A DNA stretch of 6,020 bases, from contig CAYJEN010000087.1 of assembly GCA_964369185.1 (NCBI GenBank), positions 1 through 6,020 on the forward strand, in the 5' to 3' direction. The notes beneath the pieces are model-generated. The model worked only from the letters and a program-made list of their open reading frames with translations, ran no database searches and had not been told where the DNA came from. Position 1 is the first letter of the stretch, and each line of letters begins with the position of its first letter. The stretch comes from CAYJAZ01 sp964369185. Lineage in GTDB: Bacteria; Desulfobacterota; Desulfovibrionia; Desulfovibrionales; Desulfovibrionaceae. Below are positions 1 through 4,165 of the stretch, in pieces. The position numbers were made by a program, and so were the translations under genes.

Positions 1-61
1 CTAATCTACCGACTTTTTCCAGTAGATTTTTATTTTTATAATTTAGAACAGAATCGAACAT
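1..61 (-). CDS. 5' end of an unidentified protein gene (partial, runs off the left edge)
   Basis: An ATG at 61-59 opens a reading frame that stays open to the window edge, giving 20 residues: MFDSVLNYKNKNLLEKVGRL. A purine-rich ribosome binding site, AGAGGA at 71-66, sits 4 nt upstream, which is what makes this short stretch credible. It has the same orientation as the nitrogenase-like operon and begins 426 bp downstream of it, so it could be a distal member or a separately transcribed neighbour. No signal peptide or membrane segment shows in these residues; they are polar and lysine-rich. The fragment is too short to assign a family and no function is proposed. The weak point is that 20 open codons can occur by chance. 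Confidence 0.5.
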   Translation of the reverse strand, partial: MFDSVLNYKNKNLLEKVGRL

Positions 62-65
62 ATAT

Positions 66-71
66 TCCTCT
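66..71 (-). promoter_or_regulatory. Ribosome binding site of the partial left-edge gene
   Basis: On the minus strand AGAGGA lies 4 nt before the ATG at 61-59. It is the main support for a gene start here. The spacing is on the short side of normal but usable. Confidence 0.5.
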
Positions 72-93
72 TAGTTGATTAAGTTATTTTTTT

Positions 94-207
94 TCGAGAG
101 GGGGAAACCACTCTTGAGGGGGAAAACCACATTTTTTTGGGTGGATTGTCACATGAAAAAAGCGGGCTTTCCCCCTCTCGAGCGTAGAACGAGTTCTCTC
201 CCCCTTC
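94..207. repeat. G/C-run palindromic repeat element, copy A
   Basis: This AT-rich gap carries abrupt runs of five G or five C. The arms TCGAGAGGGGGAAA (94-107) and TTTCCCCCTCTCGA (168-181) are a perfect 14-bp inverted repeat. Inside the left arm is a second G-run motif, CTTGAGGGGGAAAACC (113-128), and the distal side ends in CTCTCCCCCTTC (196-207). The same modules in the same order occur in the opposite orientation at 387-473 (copy B). The G-run modules match closely between copies while the sequence between them differs, as expected for a mobile or REP/MITE-like palindromic repeat rather than a gene. It lies upstream of the left-edge gene and codes for nothing recognisable. Confidence 0.7.
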
Positions 208-386
208 ATTAAAAAATAATTGTCGTATTTTCTAACCAAAAAGGGAATTAATATTTTTTTCACGTCTGCAATTGTATATAGGTTTTAAACTATGAGCTTA
301 TAAAAAAGCACTCGACTAATTGGGAGTTTTTTTACAAGATATATAACTTACAAAGTATTTTGGTGTAAACCCTAGTTGGTTTTTCA
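208..386. other. AT-rich spacer between the two inverted repeat copies
   Basis: This 179-bp stretch between copies A and B has no convincing reading frame or RNA gene. It contains A/T tracts and one weak stem with a U-tract (302-333, listed separately). TATACA-like sequences occur on the minus strand near 275-280, but no matching -35 box was found, so no promoter is called for the left-edge gene. Confidence 0.4.
302..333 (-). terminator. Weak candidate rho-independent terminator
   Basis: ACTC (310-313) and GAGT (324-327) form a 4-bp stem. It is flanked by six A on one side (302-307) and seven T on the other (327-333), so the A/T tracts can extend the stem past a two-base bulge. Read on the minus strand the stem is followed by GCTTTTTT. 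It could end the nitrogenase-like operon, about 155 nt past the last stop codon, and could also act in the other direction. The short GC-poor stem keeps confidence low. Confidence 0.22.
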
Positions 387-473
387 GGAAAGGGGGAGTT
401 TGAGGGGGAAAACCTTATTTTTGCCTCAAAAATAGGGTTTTCCCCCTCAAGAAACGTGCTTCCCCTCTCTCGA
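387..473. repeat. G/C-run palindromic repeat element, copy B, with a 24-bp hairpin
   Basis: Bases 400-423 and 427-450 are inverted repeats of 24 positions with a single G-T wobble (415/435) and a 3-base loop, an unusually strong stem-loop. The stem begins TTGAGGGGGAAAACC. The outer modules are AAGGGGGAG (390-398) and TTCCCCTCTCTCG (460-472). Read on the minus strand, the order CGAGAG-GGGGAA-CTTGAGGGGGAAAACC is the order of copy A on the plus strand, with a 17-bp exact match (436-452 against the complement of 112-128). The hairpin starts 37 nt after the stop codon of the last nitrogenase-like gene. No U-tract follows it, so it is not a standard intrinsic terminator, but it could protect the 3' end of the operon transcript. 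Confidence 0.75.
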
Positions 474-487
474 AAAATCAAAATAAT

Positions 488-1729
488 CTATCGTTTTAAT
501 TTCATAAGACTTTCGAGATAACCTGAGATATGCTCGGATATAAAATCCATACCTTTTTCACCTATGATAGGCATATGCTTTGCGACTGCTCCTTTGAAAA
601 ATGGCGCGGATACAAGCACTTTTGTATTTGAATCGTCAGTAATTTCAAGGGTTACGTTGTCGCCAAAAATGATTTGAGATTTACATTGTTCTAAGATATC
701 AATTTTTTCCCTTTCATTTTCGATATATTTCACGTCTGGATTTTTATCGGCAATGAGCATAAGAGTATGGTCACAAATGAGGGTATTTATATCAAAGTGA
801 AATTCTTTGAGAACTTGTGCTATGCCTGTAACTCTGTTGTAATCACCAACGACGGTGCCGATTGGAGTTTCTTCTCTAAACATACGCATACGCATACCGC
901 GTGATTTTAGTTCGTCCGCTTTTTCTTTGAGTCGTTCATAGATTTTAGGATTGATAGGTTCATCTAAAATTTTACTGATAGCTTCTAGCCAGTCGAGTGT
1001 GCCTTGATAACCGTATGGGCAAGCTAAAAGATATGGAGTACCGCATTTTTTTTGCATGATTTTAGCGGCAGAAATAGCTTCATCTCTAATACAAAGATTT
1101 ATTGTTGATGAGCCAAGATTTTCAAGAGCATCAGTGGAAACGCTTTCACAAAGAGTTGCAGAAAGTGTGTAGTCAAATGCTTCGCTCATAAGCTGTGTAA
1201 TTTCCCATAAATCGCTTTGAGCACGGTATTGACCAAGAGATAAACCAAAAACATTATAAGTTTTTTCTTTCTTCTCTACATTCTTTTTCGCTAATTCTTT
1301 ACAAATAAGTTTGTAACTTTCGGCAAGTCCAACGCTGTGATCGCCTTTAAGTCCGCCTTGTTCAAAACAGACAAGCTTAGCTTTCACTTGCTCTTGCATT
1401 TCATTACAAACGCCTTTAATATCAGTGCCAATAATAGCAGAAATTGATGAGGCAACAACAAATATTACTTTAGCATCTGAACAACGATCTACTTCAAGAA
1501 TAGCCTTTTCAAGGCGTGATGTGTTACCCATAACTACATCGTCTTCGCTCATATGAGTTGTGAAGAGCTTACCATCTTGAGAAACGCCGAGTTTTCCGTA
1601 TAGTATCATGCTATAGTGAGTTGTTCCGGCCGGGCCGTATTCCAAAACTACTGCGCCATTAATCGCAAGAAGTGACCATAAAACCGCCATTCTATCTGAT
1701 GGAGTAGGTAGATATCTACAAAGACTCAT
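488..1729 (-). CDS. Nitrogenase component-1-type subunit, cysteine-poor partner (NifK/BchB-like position)
   Basis: This 413-aa protein has the NifD/NifK (oxidoreductase component 1) fold signature. The N-terminal block, C4 then PTPSDRMAVLW (9-19) then LEYGPAGTTHY (29-39), matches the family's Cys-x-PxxGA...GPxGCxxY region. A second block, VVASSISAIIGTDI (91-104), matches the STCPxxxIGDDI region. Only the first of the three P-cluster-type cysteines is present (C4). The second position is Thr36 and the third is Ile96. In the related reductase BchB, the residue at or next to the second position is the aspartate that gives the fourth ligand to an intersubunit [4Fe-4S] cluster (from memory). The rest follows the three-domain Rossmann-like plan, with an arginine/methionine-rich stretch RGMRMRMFREETP (277-289). 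Its ATG overlaps the preceding stop by 1 nt (TAATG). It presumably pairs with the 436-aa product. Substrate unknown. It is shorter than nitrogenase subunits (about 480-520 aa). Confidence 0.88.
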   Translation of the reverse strand: MSLCRYLPTPSDRMAVLWSLLAINGAVVLEYGPAGTTHYSMILYGKLGVSQDGKLFTTHMSEDDVVMGNTSRLEKAILEVDRCSDAKVIFVVASSISAIIGTDIKGVCNEMQEQVKAKLVCFEQGGLKGDHSVGLAESYKLICKELAKKNVEKKEKTYNVFGLSLGQYRAQSDLWEITQLMSEAFDYTLSATLCESVSTDALENLGSSTINLCIRDEAISAAKIMQKKCGTPYLLACPYGYQGTLDWLEAISKILDEPINPKIYERLKEKADELKSRGMRMRMFREETPIGTVVGDYNRVTGIAQVLKEFHFDINTLICDHTLMLIADKNPDVKYIENEREKIDILEQCKSQIIFGDNVTLEITDDSNTKVLVSAPFFKGAVAKHMPIIGEKGMDFISEHISGYLESLMKLKR

Positions 1730-3039
1730 TATTTTTCCCCTCTGTATTTTTCAACTTGAACTTTTGCATTTGCTAAACCTCGGAAAAATTCTTCGCAAAG
1801 TTCAAATCCAATCATATCGGAAGCGTTATCGAATCTTACAGGGGCAATTTTCTTTTCAATAAGAGTATGCATGTATGCAGGACCAAAGTTTAAATCAGGT
1901 TTGAGATTATCGTAAACATAAATCATGCCGGCAACGTTAGCTGTGCGTGTAACATATGGATTATATTGTTTTGTTATCTCATTGATATTTTCATAATCGT
2001 CAGCTTGCACGTCTGAAATTTGAAGAAGAAGAGGTTCTAGTCCAAGCTCTGTCAAGATTTTTAGGCTTTCAAATGCTGAAAATGGAACGCCACCGTAGAT
2101 ATAGCGCAAACCTTTATATCTTTCTGTATTTTCATCATAAAGATTTTTGCACTTTTCGTAATGCTCTGTAATATAAGCAGGAAGTTCTTTTTCAAATTGA
2201 GAAAAGAGTTCTTTGTAAAGAGCATAGTTAGTGTCGTGTGAGCATGATTTTTTGAAATTAATATAAGGAGTTCCAAATTTTTCATGCATTCTTTTTGCTA
2301 AATCAAGCGCTGTATCGTTTACAACAATATTCAAGCTTGCTTTTGTAGCTGTTCTGATTTCTTCAAGAATACATTCTTTAGGAAGTTGAATATTTATTTC
2401 AATATTTTCTTTGTTTAGAACTTTGTAAAGTTCGCTCTTTGTGAAATCGCCATGACGTTGACCAAGAATATTTACAGATGGACGAGTATCTTGCTTCAGC
2501 ATTAAATCAGCACAAGCGGAAAGAGCACGCTCGATTCCGGGTAAATGATCTTCACACTTAAAATGTTCGGTATGCACCGGAAGAACAGGGATATTGTATT
2601 CTTTTTGGAAATTATTTGCGAGGGCATCGAAGTCATCACCAATGATTTCAATAACGCAAGTTGATATAAGAAATACACAACTAGGTTTGTATTCATCGAC
2701 AATTTCTTTAAAAGCTTTTTCAACTTTTTCAGCACTGCCAAAGGTTACGTCGTTTGTATCTAATCGAACAGAAACACAACGCCCTTTTAGCCCACCAAAA
2801 CCATCGAAAGCCATTGTCATACTTTTAGAATAGTAAACGCATTCATCAGTACCAACAACAAATGCAAGGCTATCTTTTATGCCACGAACAACCAATAGAG
2901 CACCCATAAGAGGGCAGTGTGTACCCGGAAATTGAGTGTGGGTGATATTAGAAACATCACGCATACTTTTGATTTCTTTAAGGGTGTTTAAATCTTTGAG
3001 GAGGGTTTCTCCATCAAATTTCATTTCTACTTTGGACAT
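1729..3039 (-). CDS. Nitrogenase component-1-type subunit with all three cluster cysteines (NifD/BchN-like)
   Basis: This 436-aa protein is recognisable as oxidoreductase component 1. Key blocks are FPGTHCPLMGALLV (37-50), VVGTDECVYY (61-70) and LISTCVIEIIGDD (124-136). They place C42, C67 and C128 at the spacing of the three P-cluster ligands of NifD. The pattern GT-x-x-C followed by a tyrosine, and S/G-TC-x-x-EII, is closest to BchN/ChlN-type and other nitrogenase-like proteins, where three cysteines of one subunit hold a [4Fe-4S] cluster at the interface. H33, H35 and H41 near the first cysteine are notable. The protein is shorter than NifD. It lies 8 nt after the NifH-like gene and overlaps the next gene by 1 nt, so the three are surely co-transcribed. 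The expected role is to take electrons from the NifH-like protein and reduce an unknown substrate. No exact subfamily is assigned. Confidence 0.92.
   Translation of the reverse strand: MSKVEMKFDGETLLKDLNTLKEIKSMRDVSNITHTQFPGTHCPLMGALLVVRGIKDSLAFVVGTDECVYYSKSMTMAFDGFGGLKGRCVSVRLDTNDVTFGSAEKVEKAFKEIVDEYKPSCVFLISTCVIEIIGDDFDALANNFQKEYNIPVLPVHTEHFKCEDHLPGIERALSACADLMLKQDTRPSVNILGQRHGDFTKSELYKVLNKENIEINIQLPKECILEEIRTATKASLNIVVNDTALDLAKRMHEKFGTPYINFKKSCSHDTNYALYKELFSQFEKELPAYITEHYEKCKNLYDENTERYKGLRYIYGGVPFSAFESLKILTELGLEPLLLQISDVQADDYENINEITKQYNPYVTRTANVAGMIYVYDNLKPDLNFGPAYMHTLIEKKIAPVRFDNASDMIGFELCEEFFRGLANAKVQVEKYRGEK
1737..1743 (-). promoter_or_regulatory. Ribosome binding site of the 413-aa component-1 gene
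   Basis: AGAGGGG on the minus strand lies inside the last codons of the 436-aa gene, 7 nt before the ATG at 1729-1727. With the TAATG stop/start overlap it fixes this start and indicates translational coupling, which would keep the two subunits in step. Confidence 0.75.
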
Positions 3040-3041
3040 GG

Positions 3042-3049
3042 CTTCCCCT
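3042..3049 (-). promoter_or_regulatory. Ribosome binding site of the 436-aa component-1 gene
   Basis: AGGGGAAG on the minus strand overlaps the TAG stop of the NifH-like gene (3050-3048) and ends 2 nt before the ATG at 3039-3037, with the G-run 5 nt from it. This supports the chosen start and a coupled operon. Confidence 0.7.
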
Positions 3050-3815
3050 ATTCTTCTTCTTCAATATCTTGTGAAAGATTGAGTACTTCTTGTGCTAAAG
3101 CTTTATAGACTGCATGCATTTCTGATTCTTCCAAGCATTCAAAAACAGTTCCATTTTTTGCTTCACCTTTTTGAATATCACCATGACGAGGAACACAAGT
3201 CACGATTTGTGTACCTATTTCGTCCGCCGCTTTTTTTACGATTTCTTGCTCGTCTACAATGTTTTTAGCGTTGAGAATAATACCTTGAAGTTTTGCATAA
3301 CCGCGAGCTCCAAAGTTTTTAATAGCTTGTGCAATGTTAGATGCCGCATAAAGAGCCATCATTTCACCTGAAGAAACAATAAATACTTCTCTTGCATATC
3401 CGCCACGAATTGGCATAGCAAAACCACCACATACAACGTCGCCAAGAACATCATAGATAACGATATCCGGTTTATATTCTTCAAAAGCGTCAAGATCGGC
3501 AAGTTTTTCAAAAGCTGAAATAATTCCACGCCCTGCACAGCCAATGCCAGGAGTGGGACCGCCGGATTCTACACAAAGAACGCCGTTATATCCTTCAAAT
3601 ACGATGTCTTTAAGCTCTAGTTCATCACCTTTTTCTTTTAGCTGATCAAGCACGGTTGGAATGCTTCTTCCCATTACCGGTTTTGTTGAATCAGCTTTTG
3701 GGTCGCAACCAATTTGCATTACTTTATAACCCATTAAGCTTAAAGCAACTGAAAGATGTGAGGTTGTAGTTGATTTTCCTATTCCGCCTTTTCCGTAGAT
3801 AGCAATTTTTCTCAT
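3048..3815 (-). CDS. NifH-like ATP-dependent [4Fe-4S] reductase (iron protein)
   Basis: This 255-aa protein has every hallmark of the NifH/BchL/ChlL family. The Walker A loop GKGGIGKST is at 8-16, with lysines K9 and K14. The switch I region is CDPKADST (37-44). The cluster-ligand motif GIGCAGRG (90-97) carries C93 and the arginine R96 that is the ADP-ribosylation site in NifH. The switch II motif DVLGDVVCGGFAMPIR (122-137) carries C129. C93 and C129 of each monomer would hold one [4Fe-4S] cluster between two subunits. ATP hydrolysis would drive electron transfer to the component-1 proteins encoded just downstream. It is shorter than classical NifH (about 270-295 aa) and ends in an acidic tail, DIEEEE. 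The ATG at 3815 fits the family's usual MRKIAIYGKGG start, with a weak AGGT site 6 nt upstream. It is the first gene of the operon. It belongs to a nitrogenase-like group rather than to true nitrogenase; which group cannot be fixed here. Confidence 0.96.
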   Translation of the reverse strand: MRKIAIYGKGGIGKSTTTSHLSVALSLMGYKVMQIGCDPKADSTKPVMGRSIPTVLDQLKEKGDELELKDIVFEGYNGVLCVESGGPTPGIGCAGRGIISAFEKLADLDAFEEYKPDIVIYDVLGDVVCGGFAMPIRGGYAREVFIVSSGEMMALYAASNIAQAIKNFGARGYAKLQGIILNAKNIVDEQEIVKKAADEIGTQIVTCVPRHGDIQKGEAKNGTVFECLEESEMHAVYKALAQEVLNLSQDIEEEE

Positions 3816-3845
3816 TTTTATACCTATATTTTTGATTGATTTTTA

Positions 3846-3874
3846 TTTATAAAACATTTTTAGACTAATCTAAA
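3846..3874 (-). promoter_or_regulatory. Candidate sigma-70-type promoter of the nitrogenase-like operon
   Basis: Minus-strand boxes TTTAGA (3874-3869, 4 of 6 to TTGACA) and TATAAA (3851-3846, 5 of 6 to TATAAT) are separated by exactly 17 nt. Transcription would begin near 3839, about 24 nt before the NifH-like ATG. The -35 box lies inside the palindrome at 3857-3876. An alternative perfect -35 TTGACA is at 3907-3902, but nothing close to TATAAT sits 16-18 nt below it. AT-rich sequence yields such boxes easily, so this remains a prediction. Confidence 0.45.
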
Positions 3875-3876
3875 AA
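3857..3876. promoter_or_regulatory. 20-bp palindrome, candidate DtxR-family metalloregulator operator
   Basis: TTTTTAGA (3857-3864) and TCTAAAAA (3869-3876) are perfect inverted arms around a 4-base centre, CTAA. The core TTTAGACTAATCTAAA resembles operators of iron- or manganese-dependent DtxR/IdeR/SirR-type repressors (TTTAGGTTAACCTAAA type, recalled from memory; 13 of 16 positions agree). It covers the -35 box and part of the spacer of the predicted promoter, where a bound repressor would block RNA polymerase. The regulator itself is not in the window. The arms are A/T-rich, so chance cannot be excluded. Confidence 0.45.
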
Positions 3877-3942
3877 TTAAGATGTACTTAAATTTTGATT
3901 TTGTCAAGAAATAGTTTTATTAATCAAATTTTGTTCTTTATA

Positions 3943-3983
3943 TATGAAAAGCTCAAGATACCAAGTATCGTGAGCTTTTCATA
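3943..3983. other. Strong stem-loop between receptor gene and operon
   Basis: Arms TATGAAAAGCTCA (3943-3955) and TGAGCTTTTCATA (3971-3983) are perfect 13-bp inverted repeats. After one A/G mismatch the stem continues for five more pairs (GATAC/GTATC) around the 3-base loop CAA. Neither side is followed by a clear U-tract. Its place, past the end of the receptor gene and upstream of the operon promoter, fits a transcription-end or RNA-processing hairpin that separates the two units, but its role is unproven. Confidence 0.6.
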
Positions 3984-4025
3984 CGAAAGGAAAGGAACTG
4001 TATTAGGATGTTTTTAGGTTAGACT

Positions 4026-4162
4026 GTGTAGTCACGAGATGTATTTTTGTTTATATCAAGGAAGATGAGCGGGGTTTGGGGGAGTGTATCCCAAAAACAT
4101 ACATGACCGAAAAGCCCGTGAATCTGACGCTGAGAGAAGCAAAAAGACACTCGTGACTACAC
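4026..4162. repeat. 137-bp element with perfect 13-bp terminal inverted repeats (MITE-like or structured RNA)
   Basis: GTGTAGTCACGAG (4026-4038) and CTCGTGACTACAC (4150-4162) are exact inverted repeats bounding a segment that is richer in G and C than its surroundings. Inside, TTTGGG (4075-4080) can pair with CCCAAA (4090-4095). Alternatively GTGTAT (4084-4089) can pair with ATACAT (4099-4104). GCGGGGTTT (4069-4077) can pair with AAAGCCCGT (4111-4119) with one mismatch. TAGA occurs just outside both ends (4020-4023 and 4167-4170), a possible but weak 4-bp target duplication. It ends 3 bp from the receptor's stop codon. It may be a small non-autonomous mobile element or a folded RNA; no known RNA family is recognised. 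Confidence 0.55.
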
Positions 4163-4165
4163 TGC

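Noticed and set aside
94..473. CRISPR array, suggested by repeated G-run motifs
   Set aside because: There are only two units, in opposite orientation, with unequal internal palindromes and no regular spacers.
2061..2285. Minus-strand 74-aa open frame
   Set aside because: It lies wholly inside the 436-aa component-1 gene in another frame; low-complexity residues and no recognisable motif mark it as a shadow.
2502..2833. Open frames of 79 aa on both strands (2502-2741 and 2594-2833)
   Set aside because: Both overlap the strongly supported 436-aa gene, whose conserved cysteine motifs occupy this stretch.
3171..3544. Open frames on the plus strand (3171-3371) and minus strand (3359-3544)
   Set aside because: They are embedded in the NifH-like gene across its most conserved motifs and cannot be separate genes.
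488..3815. True molybdenum nitrogenase nifHDK
   Set aside because: The component-1 proteins are clearly shorter than NifD and NifK, one lacks two of three P-cluster cysteines, and no assembly genes accompany them.
3902..3907. Perfect -35 box TTGACA on the minus strand as the operon promoter
   Set aside because: The hexamers 15-18 nt downstream match TATAAT poorly (3 of 6 at best), so the TTTAGA/TATAAA pair was preferred; a second weak promoter is not excluded.
4026..4162. Cobalamin riboswitch, suggested by the receptor and the structured intergenic element
   Set aside because: I could not find the conserved B12-box and receptor-core sequences on either strand, and the element follows the receptor gene rather than preceding it.
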